Part shown: positions 24,123-35,328 of the stretch, one piece after another
Position numbering within the stretch: the stretch's first letter is position 1
Layout of the letters: every line of letters begins with the position of its first letter
Assembly (NCBI GenBank): GCA_017620255.1
Contig: JAFZQU010000031.1
Location: 62,001 to 126,000, forward strand
Source: Lachnospiraceae bacterium
GTDB taxonomy: Bacteria; Bacillota; Clostridia; Lachnospirales; Lachnospiraceae
Length of the DNA: 64,000 bases
Direction: 5' to 3'
Position numbers and translations under genes: made by a program
Notes under the pieces: model-generated
The model's input: the letters and a program-made list of their open reading frames with translations, nothing else
The model's database searches: none
Told to the model about the DNA's origin: nothing

Positions 24123-25802
24123 TTAATCCGGTTTGACGGCCATCACATGGTCGCCGATCTCATAGCAGACCAGCTCCGGATAAGCGGCAGGTACGAACCC
24201 GTCTTTTGCAAACACATATACGGCAGAACTTGAAGCCTTGCCGTTTAACAGATCCTGTCTGTACCGTTCCGTCTGTTCCCCGATCTTTTCATCGATATTC
24301 CTTGCAAAATAAAACCGGTTTGTATCCATGTGATGCCTGTATGTATAATACGCCGTATCCATCATCAGCATGGTGGAGGAATCATCCATCAGGATAAATT
24401 CACTGCGGTCTCCGATGATCTGCGAAAGCGTCGCATCATCCCATCTGTTGACATATACCTGTTCCCGGTTAAAGTAATCCTGTTTCTGCGAAATATCCCC
24501 CGTCAGGTCCACGATCTGTATGATCAGCGCCAGAACAAGCGCCACCACGCGTACGCCGCCGCGGATCATTCTGTCTGTGCAGACGAACACGGCAAGCATC
24601 AGGATGTACATCGAAACCCAGATCATCCTGCCGTTGGAGCGGAAAATATCTGCGATCCTGCCAATTGCGCCCGGCAGCGGTATGGCAACCAGACGGTGCG
24701 CGTTAAACGTATAGATCGGACCGGCCGCAAGCAGAATGAACAGGAGAAATAAAACAGCGAGAAGGAACTGTCTGTGATGGATCCGGATATATTCCGACAA
24801 TTTTTGTGCGGGTTTTTTTAAGAGCAGAAGACCGATCGCGCCCACAAGGACGGAAACTGTGAGCATCAGCATGCCAAGGCCGAGATAAGCAAAGCCCTCG
24901 TACTGAAAATCATTGTAGATGGGCAGGGCATATCCCGTGATGCCGTGTCCGAGCGGATTATAGAAAGTATTCAGATTGCTCTCAAAGGTACCGATCCCGC
25001 CGCCGATCGCGGAAGCGTCCCCGTAAAAGGCTCCCAGCAGCCACAGGTTCAAAAGGGCCGCAACACAGAAGCCTGCGATCTCGATGATTCCGTTTCTGAC
25101 CGCAACTGCCGTTTTTCCGGTCGTTTTCCTGTATACGATGATCTGTTCGATCACCGCAAACAGCAGGATCGCACCGGCCATCGGCAGAAAATACGAATGG
25201 ATCGCAACACACAAAAACCCGATCCCACTCCACGCAAGACACTTTTTCAGAACCTTCCCGTCCTCTTTCTGATACAGCCACACGACCAGAGAAAGCAGGA
25301 TCAGCCACTGGGATGCCAGCGCCGTATGATAATACATTCTCTGCAGGACCGGAAAGCTCAGGATAAAAAAGAAAGAAGCGATCACCGCAAGCCATCTGCG
25401 CCGGATCACGCGGGTAAGCAGCAGCATGGACAGGCCGCCCTGCAGGGCAAAACTGATACAACCGTACAATCCGAAATACTGGAAGGTTTCCGGAAGATGG
25501 GGCGAAAGAAGCTTGCAGATCACTGCCATGAGCGGAATGGAATCCGTGTAAACGACAGACATGGCATACGGCTTGGAAAGGGATGTGATCAGACCGAACG
25601 GAAACATCCACGGATCGTTCCGGTAGTGTCCCCATCCGATATAGTGCTGCATCAGATCCAGGTCGCCTTTTAACAGCCATGCGTCATACTGCACATGCAG
25701 TATCTTCACGCCGTAAACGCAGACGAAGCACAGCACGCCCATCAGGCATCCCGTAAAAAACAGGGCAAAATATTCTCTTTTGGCTTTCCAGGATTCTTTC
25801 AT
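24123..25802 (-). CDS. Polytopic membrane protein, GT-C/DUF6311-like
   Basis: A 559-residue integral membrane protein with about eleven hydrophobic segments spread over residues 10-420 and a C-terminal soluble domain of about 130 residues. An acidic cluster in the first outer loop (LLKGDLDLMQHYIGWGHY near residue 45) and HxxxxRM-like elements fit GT-C type glycosyltransferases, which use polyprenyl-phosphate sugars outside the membrane. I recognise no definite catalytic motif, so the class is tentative. It follows thiI by 1 base, using the ATG at 25802, and so is transcribed with tRNA-thiolation genes, an unexpected pairing. It could use the lipid-linked sugars made by the DPM1-like enzymes. 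Confidence 0.65.
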   Translation of the reverse strand: MKESWKAKREYFALFFTGCLMGVLCFVCVYGVKILHVQYDAWLLKGDLDLMQHYIGWGHYRNDPWMFPFGLITSLSKPYAMSVVYTDSIPLMAVICKLLSPHLPETFQYFGLYGCISFALQGGLSMLLLTRVIRRRWLAVIASFFFILSFPVLQRMYYHTALASQWLILLSLVVWLYQKEDGKVLKKCLAWSGIGFLCVAIHSYFLPMAGAILLFAVIEQIIVYRKTTGKTAVAVRNGIIEIAGFCVAALLNLWLLGAFYGDASAIGGGIGTFESNLNTFYNPLGHGITGYALPIYNDFQYEGFAYLGLGMLMLTVSVLVGAIGLLLLKKPAQKLSEYIRIHHRQFLLAVLFLLFILLAAGPIYTFNAHRLVAIPLPGAIGRIADIFRSNGRMIWVSMYILMLAVFVCTDRMIRGGVRVVALVLALIIQIVDLTGDISQKQDYFNREQVYVNRWDDATLSQIIGDRSEFILMDDSSTMLMMDTAYYTYRHHMDTNRFYFARNIDEKIGEQTERYRQDLLNGKASSSAVYVFAKDGFVPAAYPELVCYEIGDHVMAVKPD

Positions 25803-25803
25803 G

Positions 25804-26985
25804 CTATTCGACAATGATGAGTTCTTTCGTTTCGATCGCACGTGCAAACAGTTCGTCGATCTTCTCTTCCAGATTGCGCTCATGCCGCTTGATCACTTTC
25901 AGGTTCGGTTTTGTGACCGGATGCTTTGCGACAAAGATCGTGCAGCAGTCCTCAAACGGCAGGATCGAAGTCTCATAGGTATCGATCTTTTCGGAAACCG
26001 TGATGATCTCCTGCTTGTCGAACCCGATCAGGGGGCGGTATACAGGCAGGGTGCAGACCTCATTGGTGACCGCGAGGGACTGCATGGTCTGGCTCGCGAC
26101 CTGACCGATGGATTCCCCTGTGATAAGGCCCTGACACTCGGTTTCCTTTGCGATGTGCTCAGCGATCTTCATCATATATCTGCGCATGATGATCGTCAGT
26201 TCGTCATGCGGGCATTTTTCATAGATGTAGAGCTGGATATCGGTAAAATTCACGACATGCAGATAGATCGTTCCTGCATATTTTGCGATCTTTTCCGCAA
26301 GGTCCACCACCTTCTGTTTTGCGCGCTCGGAAGTGTAGGGCGGTGCATGAAAATAGACCGCATCCAGCTTCACGCCGCGCTTGCTGATCATGTATCCGGC
26401 AACCGGTGAATCGATCCCGCCGGAAAGCAGGAGCATGGCCTTTCCGTTCGTGCCGACAGGCATCCCGCCGGGTCCCGGAATGACTTTGGAGTAAATATAG
26501 ATATGCTCCCTGATCTCGATAGTGAGCAGGATCTGCGGGTCGTGCACATCTACGCGCATCGCAGGAAAATTCTCAAGGATCACGCCGCCCAGTTCCCGGT
26601 TCAGTTCCATGGACTCGATCGGGTAGTTCTTTCTGGCGCGTCTTGCGTTTACTTTGAATGTCTGATCCTGTTCCGGATAAGCTTCGCGGATATAACGGAT
26701 GACATCTTCTTTCAGTTTGTCATATCCCTCATCTTCCGTACGGACCACGGGACAGATCCCGCTGATGCCAAACACGCACTGCAGGGCTGCGACCGCTTCG
26801 TCAAAATCATAATCCCCGTCTGCATCAACATAGATACGTCCCTGATTCTTTGTGACCAGAAACGCTCCCTCAACCTTCTTTAGGGCCTGCCTGATCCTCG
26901 CGACCAGTGCATCCTCAAACAGATAGCGGTTTTTGCCCTTGATGGCGATCTCCGTATATTTGATCAAAAAAGATGAATAGTGCAT
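25804..26985 (-). CDS. thiI: tRNA 4-thiouridine synthase
   Basis: A 393-residue ThiI without the C-terminal rhodanese domain. A ferredoxin-like plus THUMP region spans residues 1-165; the adenylating PP-loop LLLSGGIDSPVAGYM follows near 182; and LITGESIGQVASQT near 270 is typical. ThiI adenylates U8 of tRNA and receives sulfur from a cysteine desulfurase, here encoded immediately upstream (26999-28183) with a 13-base gap. The short form is normal in Firmicutes and is thought to use its dedicated desulfurase directly. ATG 26985 follows GGAGG by 5 bases; an upstream in-frame extension would run into the desulfurase gene. Confidence 0.93.
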   Translation of the reverse strand: MHYSSFLIKYTEIAIKGKNRYLFEDALVARIRQALKKVEGAFLVTKNQGRIYVDADGDYDFDEAVAALQCVFGISGICPVVRTEDEGYDKLKEDVIRYIREAYPEQDQTFKVNARRARKNYPIESMELNRELGGVILENFPAMRVDVHDPQILLTIEIREHIYIYSKVIPGPGGMPVGTNGKAMLLLSGGIDSPVAGYMISKRGVKLDAVYFHAPPYTSERAKQKVVDLAEKIAKYAGTIYLHVVNFTDIQLYIYEKCPHDELTIIMRRYMMKIAEHIAKETECQGLITGESIGQVASQTMQSLAVTNEVCTLPVYRPLIGFDKQEIITVSEKIDTYETSILPFEDCCTIFVAKHPVTKPNLKVIKRHERNLEEKIDELFARAIETKELIIVE

Positions 26986-26998
26986 GTTTCCTCCGATC

Positions 26999-28183
26999 TC
27001 AGTGTCTCGTATATCTGCGCAGCGCAGGTAATACGGTGCGCAGCGTATCAAGCGTATATGCCAGTTCTTCTTCCGTCGTTTCCACGCTGAAACTGAACCG
27101 CAGTGTGGAATCCAGCAGTTCTTTTTTCAGGCCTGTCGCTTTCAGGGTTTCCGAAACCGCCGGTTTATTGCTGGCACAGGCAGACCCGGACGATACATAG
27201 ATCCCCTTCTCTTCCAAAGCGTGCAGCAGAACCTCTGCGCGTACCCCTTCAAACGAAGCGCTGACCACATGCGGTGCCGTCAGCAGGATATTTGCATACA
27301 GATTTTCTTCCTCTTCCGGGATCCCGTTGACGCTCACACCCTCAAGCAACTTAAGTTCTCTCACGAAACCTTCTTTTAACCGGTACAGTTTTTCCGTTTC
27401 GGTTTCCAGATCGCGGTAGAGTATTTCAGCCGCTGCTGCCATGCCTGCGATCGCCGCAACGTTTTCCGTTCCGGAGCGAAGGCCCTTCTGTTGTCCGCCG
27501 CCAAAGAGGACCGGACGGATCTTTACTTTTTCATCGATGTAGAGAAAACCCACGCCCTTGGGACCGTGTATCTTGTGTCCGCTCACGGACAACAGGTCGA
27601 TTCCCATGCGCTTCGGATAGATCCTGCATTTTCCGAAAGCCTGTACCGCATCCACATGAAAGAGCAGTTTGGGGTTTGCCTCTTTTGCGGCAGAAGACAG
27701 ATCGGCGATCCTTTGCAGTGATCCGATCTCATTGTTGACAAACATGACCGATACCAGGATCGTATCGCTACGTACCGCTTCTTTTAAAACGGCCGGATCC
27801 AGCCGTCCGTATGCATCCACCGGAAGGTAAGTGACCTCAAAGCCTTCCCCCTCTAAATACTTCATTGTTTCAAGAACAGCCGGATGTTCGATCTTCGTGG
27901 TGATCAGATGCCGTCCGGCGCGCATGCCGGCTCTCGCGCATCCGATCAGGGCCAGATTGTCAGACTCGGTTCCGCCCGAAGTAAAGCAGATCTCCTTTTC
28001 CCTGACTTTCAGGATCCCTGCAAGGATCTCTCTCGCAGACCTGACTTCCTGTTCCGCGGTAACACCCATCATATGCATGCTGGACGGGTTGCCGTAATTT
28101 TCATCTTCGATCTTCCGCATCCTCTCCCGCACTTCGTCAAAGGGGCGGGTTGTCGCGGAATTGTCCAAATAAACCTGCATCAT
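26999..28183 (-). CDS. Cysteine desulfurase (NifS/IscS family, ThiI partner)
   Basis: A 394-residue PLP enzyme: VYLDNSATTRPFDEV at the start, TSGGTESDNLALIG near 70, the PLP lysine in SVSGHKIHGPKGVGFLY near 205, and the catalytic-cysteine loop SSGSACASNKPAVSETL near residue 330. It provides persulfide sulfur. Its position directly before thiI matches the nifZ-thiI pair of Bacillus, so U8 thiolation is its probable main job; general Fe-S assembly cannot be excluded because no other desulfurase is seen. ATGATG at 28183/28180 offers two starts overlapping the rsmE stop. Confidence 0.92.
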   Translation of the reverse strand: MMQVYLDNSATTRPFDEVRERMRKIEDENYGNPSSMHMMGVTAEQEVRSAREILAGILKVREKEICFTSGGTESDNLALIGCARAGMRAGRHLITTKIEHPAVLETMKYLEGEGFEVTYLPVDAYGRLDPAVLKEAVRSDTILVSVMFVNNEIGSLQRIADLSSAAKEANPKLLFHVDAVQAFGKCRIYPKRMGIDLLSVSGHKIHGPKGVGFLYIDEKVKIRPVLFGGGQQKGLRSGTENVAAIAGMAAAAEILYRDLETETEKLYRLKEGFVRELKLLEGVSVNGIPEEEENLYANILLTAPHVVSASFEGVRAEVLLHALEEKGIYVSSGSACASNKPAVSETLKATGLKKELLDSTLRFSFSVETTEEELAYTLDTLRTVLPALRRYTRH

Positions 28184-28929
28184 TACTGCTCCAGTAAATA
28201 TACCAGCCAGGCAAGGACTGTCATGCCTGCGGTTTCCGTACGAAGGATCCGTCTGCCGAGCGTGATCGGAAAAACATCCGCTTCCGAGGCCATGGCGATC
28301 TCTTCCTCTGTAAATCCGCCCTCCGGACCGATCATAATGCCGACTTTTTGTCCCGGTCTGACCGCCGAAAGACGGGCCCTTGTATCTTCCATTCCGTTTC
28401 TGTCCGCTTTCTCATAAGCGATCAGGCGGACATCCATTTCTCCCATGATAGAGACCGCTTCCGCAAAAGTGCAGACGGTCCTCACTTCCGGGATCCTGCC
28501 GCGCTTGGCCTGCTTTGCGGCAGCCTGCGCGATCAGATTCCAGCGTGTGATCCTGCTTTGCACCTTTTTTTCATCCAGTTTGACCACTACATTCTTCGTC
28601 TGCACGGGGATCACTTCATGAACGCCCAGTTCCACTGCTTTCTGCAGGATCAGTTCCATCTTGTCGCTCTTGGGAAGTCCCTGAAATAAATAGATTTGCG
28701 CCGGCAGTTCCGCTTCCGAAGCGATCCGCTTCTCTACCCTGCATTCGATCTGTGTGGGATCTTCTTTCAGAATACTGCAGATATAGAGATTTTCATCGTC
28801 TTCCTGAACGATCTGTATCCGGTCTCCCGCTTTCAGACGCAGGACATTTCTGATGTGATTCACATCACTGTCTGTGATATATGCACGGTCACCCCTGACC
28901 TGTCCGCTGCTTACAAAAAACTGAAACAT
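28183..28929 (-). CDS. rsmE: 16S rRNA (uracil-1498-N3)-methyltransferase
   Basis: A 248-residue SPOUT methyltransferase. An N-terminal PUA-like domain (HIRNVLRLKAGDRIQIV near 25) is followed by the knotted SAM-binding domain with QTKNVVVKLDEKK, RWNLIAQAAAKQAKRGRIPE, IMIGPEGGFTEEEIAMA and TLGRRILRTETAGM. That set is diagnostic of RsmE. I use the ATG at 28929 (MFQFFV), which overlaps the prmA stop region and follows GGAG; a longer frame to 29043 would sit inside prmA. prmA-rsmE is a conserved pair in Firmicutes. Confidence 0.94.
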   Translation of the reverse strand: MFQFFVSSGQVRGDRAYITDSDVNHIRNVLRLKAGDRIQIVQEDDENLYICSILKEDPTQIECRVEKRIASEAELPAQIYLFQGLPKSDKMELILQKAVELGVHEVIPVQTKNVVVKLDEKKVQSRITRWNLIAQAAAKQAKRGRIPEVRTVCTFAEAVSIMGEMDVRLIAYEKADRNGMEDTRARLSAVRPGQKVGIMIGPEGGFTEEEIAMASEADVFPITLGRRILRTETAGMTVLAWLVYLLEQ

Positions 28930-28930
28930 A

Positions 28931-29887
28931 TTACTCCGGTTTTCTGGCTGTGATGCCGACCCATTCTCCCTGATGCGCAACGTCAAGGATCTCAAATCCG
29001 TTTTGTTGCAGGACGTTTCGCATGGTTTCTTCTTTATCGTCAATGATCCCGGAAGTGATATAGATCCCGCCGGGCTTTAAATGTTTTTTGATCTGCGGTG
29101 TAAGCGGGGTTAAGACTTCCGTCAGGATGTTGGCCGTTACGATATCATACTGACCGTATCCCACCGCATCCGCAATGGCGGGGTCATCGATGATATTTCC
29201 GATCAAAAGCCGGTATTTTCTGTCTGCTAGTCCGTTTGCTTCCATGTTGTCAGCTACGGCATCCACGGCACAGATATCCAGATCGGTCCCGATCGCATAA
29301 GCGGCACCGAATTTGTATGCCATGATCGCGAGGATCCCGCTGCCTGTCCCTACGTCCAGAAGCCGCGTATCCTGCGTGACATACTTTCTGAGCGCACGGA
29401 TACAGAGCTGTGTAGTCTCGTGCATGCCGGTGCCAAACGCCGTACCCGGATCGATGTGGATGATCATCTTGTCATCATCCTTTGCCTGTACCTCTTCCCA
29501 GGACGGCACAACTAAAATATCGTCTATATAAAACTGGTGAAAATACTGTTTCCAATTATTCAGAAAGTCTTCGTCCCGGGTCTGCGTGACCTGCATGGTA
29601 AGGCTTCCCGCATCCATATACGAGGCGATGGATGCAAGTTCCTCCGATACGGCAGACAGCAGTTTCTCATTGTCTTCCTCCGCATCCAGATAAAAACTTA
29701 AGTACGCGATCCCGTCATCCACGGGTGCATCCGGCAGGATGTCAACAAACATGCCCGCCTTTTCCTCCTCTGTCAGAGGGATCTTGTCTTCCACCTCCAC
29801 GCCTTCGATCCCGAGATCATATAAGGTGCTGATAAGAAGGTCTTCCGCTTCGGTTGTGGTCTGGATCGTATATTTGTTATATTTCAT
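28931..29887 (-). CDS. prmA: Ribosomal protein L11 methyltransferase
   Basis: A 318-residue two-domain methyltransferase. The N-terminal recognition domain begins YTIQTTTEAEDLLISTLYDL; the SAM domain has DPGTAFGTGMHETTQLCI near 165, DVGTGSGILAIMAYKFGA near 192 and DIVTANILTEVLTPLTP near 250, the NILxxxL active-site region typical of PrmA. The length is normal. It begins 8 bases downstream of the manC stop, which links ribosome methylation and GDP-mannose synthesis on one transcript. Confidence 0.94.
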   Translation of the reverse strand: MKYNKYTIQTTTEAEDLLISTLYDLGIEGVEVEDKIPLTEEEKAGMFVDILPDAPVDDGIAYLSFYLDAEEDNEKLLSAVSEELASIASYMDAGSLTMQVTQTRDEDFLNNWKQYFHQFYIDDILVVPSWEEVQAKDDDKMIIHIDPGTAFGTGMHETTQLCIRALRKYVTQDTRLLDVGTGSGILAIMAYKFGAAYAIGTDLDICAVDAVADNMEANGLADRKYRLLIGNIIDDPAIADAVGYGQYDIVTANILTEVLTPLTPQIKKHLKPGGIYITSGIIDDKEETMRNVLQQNGFEILDVAHQGEWVGITARKPE

Positions 29888-29895
29888 CGCATTTC

Positions 29896-30966
29896 CTACA
29901 GATATTCGTTCCGGTTGCAGATTTTCAGGTTCTCAAGGATTTTCTTGATATCTGCGGTAGATTCCTTGTCACAGATCAGGGTGGCGTCTTCCGTATCCAC
30001 AATGATCAGGTCCTTCAGTCCGACGGTCGCGATCAGCTTATTCTCCGCCTGAATGATACAGTTCTTCGTATCGATCGTGATCGCGTTTCCGTTCACGATA
30101 TTCCCTGCTTCGTTGGATTTTTTGATGCGTTCCACGGCAAGCCAGCTGCCCACGTCATCCCATCCGAACGTACCGGGGATCGTGTAGATGTTCTGTGATC
30201 TTTCCATGATACCGTAGTCGATGGAAATGGACGGAAACTCCGGGAAGATCTTCTGCAGGGCTTCTTCTCCCGTCCCGTTTGCATATGCGCTGCGTATCTT
30301 TTGTGCGCCTGTGAATACATCCGGCATCAGTTCCTCAAAGCGTTTCATGATCGAAGAGATCTTCCACAGGAACATACCGGAATTCCACAGATAATCGTCT
30401 GCGGCCAGATATTCCTTCGCCTTTTCAAGCGAGGGTTTCTCCACGAAGCGTTCCACGCGGAAAGCCCGTCCGATGGCCGCATCGTTTGTAAACTTGATAT
30501 AGCCGTACCCCGTCTCCGCATGATCGGGCGTGATCCCGACGGTCACGAGGTTGTCTCCCTGCTCAGCCACTTCACACGCATCCTGCAACGTTTGCTGATA
30601 CATACCGCTGTAGCGGATCAGATGATCGCTCGGCAGGACCATCATCAGCGCGTCCTCATACCTGTTCTGGATCAGGGCCGCGCATAGTGCGATACAGGGG
30701 GCCGTGTTCCTGCCTACCGGCTCACAGATGATGTTGTCCTCAGGGATTTCCGGCAGCTGTTCCCTGACAAGCGGAAGATAATCCCTGTTCGTGGAAATGT
30801 AGATATCCTCTGCCTCGGTAAGAGGCCGGATCCTTTCCACGGTCAGCTGGATCATCGTTTTCCCGTCATCGGTCAGGGACAGAAACTGTTTCGGAAGCTG
30901 TTTCCTGCTGCGGGGCCAGAAGCGTTCTCCTCTGCCGCCCGCCATGATCAATGCTGTTCTCTTCAT
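29896..30966 (-). CDS. manC: Mannose-1-phosphate guanylyltransferase
   Basis: A 356-residue single-domain GDP-mannose pyrophosphorylase. ALIMAGGRGERFWPRSRKQL is the nucleotide-binding signature, PKQFLSL follows, MMVLPSDHLI near 107 marks the metal-binding region, and FVEKPSLEKAKEYL near 168 the sugar-1-phosphate region. The C-terminal isomerase domain of bifunctional ManC/AlgA is absent. GDP-mannose is the precursor of GDP-fucose, needed by the GT10 and GT11 enzymes in this window, although Gmd and Fcl are not seen. A shared terminator lies just upstream of its start, so it has its own promoter or depends on read-through. Confidence 0.93.
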   Translation of the reverse strand: MKRTALIMAGGRGERFWPRSRKQLPKQFLSLTDDGKTMIQLTVERIRPLTEAEDIYISTNRDYLPLVREQLPEIPEDNIICEPVGRNTAPCIALCAALIQNRYEDALMMVLPSDHLIRYSGMYQQTLQDACEVAEQGDNLVTVGITPDHAETGYGYIKFTNDAAIGRAFRVERFVEKPSLEKAKEYLAADDYLWNSGMFLWKISSIMKRFEELMPDVFTGAQKIRSAYANGTGEEALQKIFPEFPSISIDYGIMERSQNIYTIPGTFGWDDVGSWLAVERIKKSNEAGNIVNGNAITIDTKNCIIQAENKLIATVGLKDLIIVDTEDATLICDKESTADIKKILENLKICNRNEYL

Positions 30967-30977
30967 TCCCGTCTCCT

Positions 30978-31018
30978 AAAAAATCCCGATTCGCAGTGCG
31001 AACCGGGATGCTTTTTTT
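30978..31018 (-). terminator. Rho-independent terminator of the DUF3048 gene (bidirectional shape)
   Basis: A 13-base stem (30983-30995 pairing with 30997-31009, one G-U pair) is flanked by an A run on the left (30978-30982) and a T run on the right (31012-31018). Reading leftward it ends the DUF3048 transcript directly before manC. It would also work rightward, but no rightward gene is present. Confidence 0.85.
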
Positions 31019-31019
31019 C

Positions 31020-32150
31020 TTATTCGATCACCACTTTTTCCTTTTCCGAATCTTGTATCACACAGATAAAGGTTTTTCCGTTATTGATCTCGATCTCATT
31101 CCCGTCCAGATCATAATAGCGGATCGCGCTCAGATCGTAGTTGTCATTGTTGATCTCACGTTGCCAGATGCCTTCGATCATCTTCCCCTTCGTGAAATAC
31201 TGGATATATCCGCCGGAGTGACAGTCAAACGCCAGATAGTCCTTTTCGTCGAGCTGTACCCACATGTTGTACTGGAAGATCACGTTATCAAAGGAGATCT
31301 GTTCGCCTGTCAGATCGTCGATCTGCGGCCCGTCGTACTGGTACCTGTCGTATTTTCCGGTTGCCTCGTTGTAATCAAACCAGGGTTTGTTGATCTTGTA
31401 CTTCGGTTCGATATGATAGGCTCTTCCGCCGTTCTCGTTGGTCACTTCCTTGTTCAGGTCACAGAATTTGAATTTTCCTTTGTAATCCGGATTGTGATCT
31501 TCTCTGTAATTCAGTTTTTTGATACCGGCTTCGATACCCTTCGCACTGGTGTATACGTTGTGCGGAGCCTGCCTGTCGGAAGTCCTGTAGAAACAGGTAT
31601 CACCCGCTTCACCAAGACCGTTTAAGTTGTTCACATAGTCCTTTGCGAGCAGGTCCACGGCATAGGCCGCCTGGCCAAAGTGCATGTAGATCGCATCAAA
31701 CTCAAGAGCCGTATAAACAAAGTATTCGCGGCAGCTTCTGACGGATCCGATCTTGTCCAGATTGTCATAGTTTTCAAAAACACCCATCAGACGGGTGATC
31801 GCACCTTCCACAACATACTCATAGACAACATCTGCGTAGCTGACACCGCTCATGGGCTGCGCTGCTTCCAGATTGTTCAGCATGATCGCGATCGGTCTGC
31901 GCATGCCGATCTTTTCATCTACCGGCAGTCCGCTTAAGAAACTGCGCATCTGTCCCGGCTCCAATGCATTCGGGTCTTCTTCTTCCACGATCGCTTCCGT
32001 CGGTGTAGGTGTTACAACCGCTTCCGTCGGATGCGGTTCCGGAGCAGGTGTCTCCGGTACCTCTTCATTGCCGCATCCCGCAAGCGCCAATACGCACAGG
32101 ATACTGATGATCGTGAGCCATTTTCTGCTTCTGATATGACCTGGCTTCAT
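31020..32150 (-). CDS. DUF3048-domain lipoprotein (YerB-like)
   Basis: A 376-residue secreted lipoprotein. Signal peptide residues 8-25 (WLTIISILCVLALAGCG) end in the lipobox LAGC, so Cys25 is the likely lipidated residue. A Pro/Thr/Glu-rich linker (residues 28-60) leads to the DUF3048 domain with RRPIAIMLNNLEAAQPMSG near 85, YEYVVEGAITRLMGVF near 110 and IGSVRSCREYF near 137. Family members such as YerB are surface lipoproteins of unknown function. It is a single-gene unit with a strong promoter at 32204-32232, GGAG 10 bases before the ATG, and a strong terminator. Confidence 0.9.
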   Translation of the reverse strand: MKPGHIRSRKWLTIISILCVLALAGCGNEEVPETPAPEPHPTEAVVTPTPTEAIVEEEDPNALEPGQMRSFLSGLPVDEKIGMRRPIAIMLNNLEAAQPMSGVSYADVVYEYVVEGAITRLMGVFENYDNLDKIGSVRSCREYFVYTALEFDAIYMHFGQAAYAVDLLAKDYVNNLNGLGEAGDTCFYRTSDRQAPHNVYTSAKGIEAGIKKLNYREDHNPDYKGKFKFCDLNKEVTNENGGRAYHIEPKYKINKPWFDYNEATGKYDRYQYDGPQIDDLTGEQISFDNVIFQYNMWVQLDEKDYLAFDCHSGGYIQYFTKGKMIEGIWQREINNDNYDLSAIRYYDLDGNEIEINNGKTFICVIQDSEKEKVVIE

Positions 32151-32164
32151 AAATGTTCCACTCC

Positions 32165-32201
32165 TAAAAAATAAATACAGAGTGCTTTTGCAAACACTCT
32201 G
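32165..32201 (-). terminator. Terminator of the hrcA-dnaJ operon, overlapping the next start site
   Basis: Leftward, a perfect 7-base stem (CAGAGTG, complement of 32195-32201, with CACTCTG, complement of 32178-32184) and a 10-base loop are followed by TATTTATTTTTT. It lies 47 bases after the dnaJ stop. The DUF3048 promoter lies just before it, and its predicted start (about 32197) falls within the first stem arm, so that shorter transcript would lack part of the stem and should escape termination. Confidence 0.7.
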
Positions 32202-32203
32202 TA

Positions 32204-32232
32204 ATTATAGTTGATTTACCCGCATAAATCAA
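32204..32232 (-). promoter_or_regulatory. Strong sigma-A promoter of the DUF3048 lipoprotein gene
   Basis: Reading leftward: TTGATT (complement of 32227-32232), 17-base spacer, TATAAT (complement of 32204-32209). The spacer holds ATTTATGCGGGTAAAT, whose arms form an inverted repeat. The same TGCGGG core occurs in the divergent promoter at 7825-7860. Confidence 0.85.
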
Positions 32233-32247
32233 GAACATTATGCCCTT

Positions 32248-33402
32248 CTACTTAAACAGGCTCTTCTTCTTTTTTTCTTCTGATTTTTTCTCCGTATAAC
32301 CTTCCGCGGCATGCAGAGAGTCTCCGGTCAGTTCATCGAGTTTACGCAACAGTTCTTTTGCTTCGGAATTCAGGTGTTCCGGCGTCTGCACGACGAGCGT
32401 AACATAGTGGTCTCCCCGCACATCCTTGTTGCGAAGCGATGGCACGCCTTTTCCTTTCAGGCGGATCCGCGTATCTGTCTGCGTTCCGGGTTTCACCTCG
32501 TAGATCACTTTTCCGTCCACCGTATCGAGTACCACATCGCCGCCCAGGGCTGCCTGTGCATAACTGATCGGTGCCGTGGAGAAGATGTTGCGGTCCTGTC
32601 TCTGGAAGATCGGATGGCGGTTCACGATCACTTCTACCAGCAGATCGCCTCTCGGACCGCCGTTTACGCCGGGCTCCCCTTTATCCCGGATCCTGACGCA
32701 TTGTCCTTCATCGATGCCGGCCGGGATGGATACCTGGATCTTCTTCCGGCTGGATGTATATCCCGCGCCGTGGCAGGCGGGGCATTTTTCTTTTACGATC
32801 TTACCGCTTCCCTGACAGTCCGGACAGGTCTGCACATTCCGGATCATGCCGAACAGGGACTGCTGTGTATAGACCACCTGTCCCTTTCCGCCGCATTTTG
32901 TACAGGTCTCCGGAGTGCTGCCGGGCTTGGCACCGCTTCCGTGGCAGGTGCCGCAGGGATCTTTCAGCGTCAGCTCGATCTCCTTGTCAACACCGAACAC
33001 GGCCTCTTCAAAATTGATCCGTACACTGGTACGGATATTGGCCCCTTTCATGGGACCGTTGCTTGCTCTGGAACGGCTTCTTCCCGTCCCGAACAGATCA
33101 CCGAACAGATCGCCAAAGAGATCCGTGAAGTCCATTCCGCTGAAATCAAAGCCGCCGCCCGGACCGCCGTTTTCAAACGCAGCATGGCCGAACTGGTCAT
33201 ACTGGCGCTTCTTTTCGGGATCCGAAAGGACCGCATAGGCCTCGGAAGCTTCCTTGAACTTCTTCTCGGCTTCCGCATCACCCGGATTCATGTCCGGGTG
33301 ATACTTCTTCGCGAGATTCCGATATGCTTTTTTGATCGTTGCTTCATCGGCGTTTTTATCAACGCCAAGCACTTCATAATAATCTCTTTTTGCTTCTGCC
33401 AT
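32248..33402 (-). CDS. dnaJ: Chaperone DnaJ
   Basis: A 384-residue type I DnaJ. The J domain (residues 5-70) has the HPD tripeptide in [20 protein letters not shown] Gly/Phe-rich stretch (residues 75-130) follows, then four zinc-binding CxxCxGxG repeats ([38 protein letters not shown]), and two beta domains to the end. It stimulates DnaK ATPase and delivers substrates. It is the last gene of the hrcA operon, 9 bases after dnaK. The C-terminal tail is Lys/Glu-rich. Confidence 0.96.
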   Translation of the reverse strand: MAEAKRDYYEVLGVDKNADEATIKKAYRNLAKKYHPDMNPGDAEAEKKFKEASEAYAVLSDPEKKRQYDQFGHAAFENGGPGGGFDFSGMDFTDLFGDLFGDLFGTGRSRSRASNGPMKGANIRTSVRINFEEAVFGVDKEIELTLKDPCGTCHGSGAKPGSTPETCTKCGGKGQVVYTQQSLFGMIRNVQTCPDCQGSGKIVKEKCPACHGAGYTSSRKKIQVSIPAGIDEGQCVRIRDKGEPGVNGGPRGDLLVEVIVNRHPIFQRQDRNIFSTAPISYAQAALGGDVVLDTVDGKVIYEVKPGTQTDTRIRLKGKGVPSLRNKDVRGDHYVTLVVQTPEHLNSEAKELLRKLDELTGDSLHAAEGYTEKKSEEKKKKSLFK

Positions 33403-33411
33403 TTTGATCCA

Positions 33412-35328
<1,917 letters not shown>

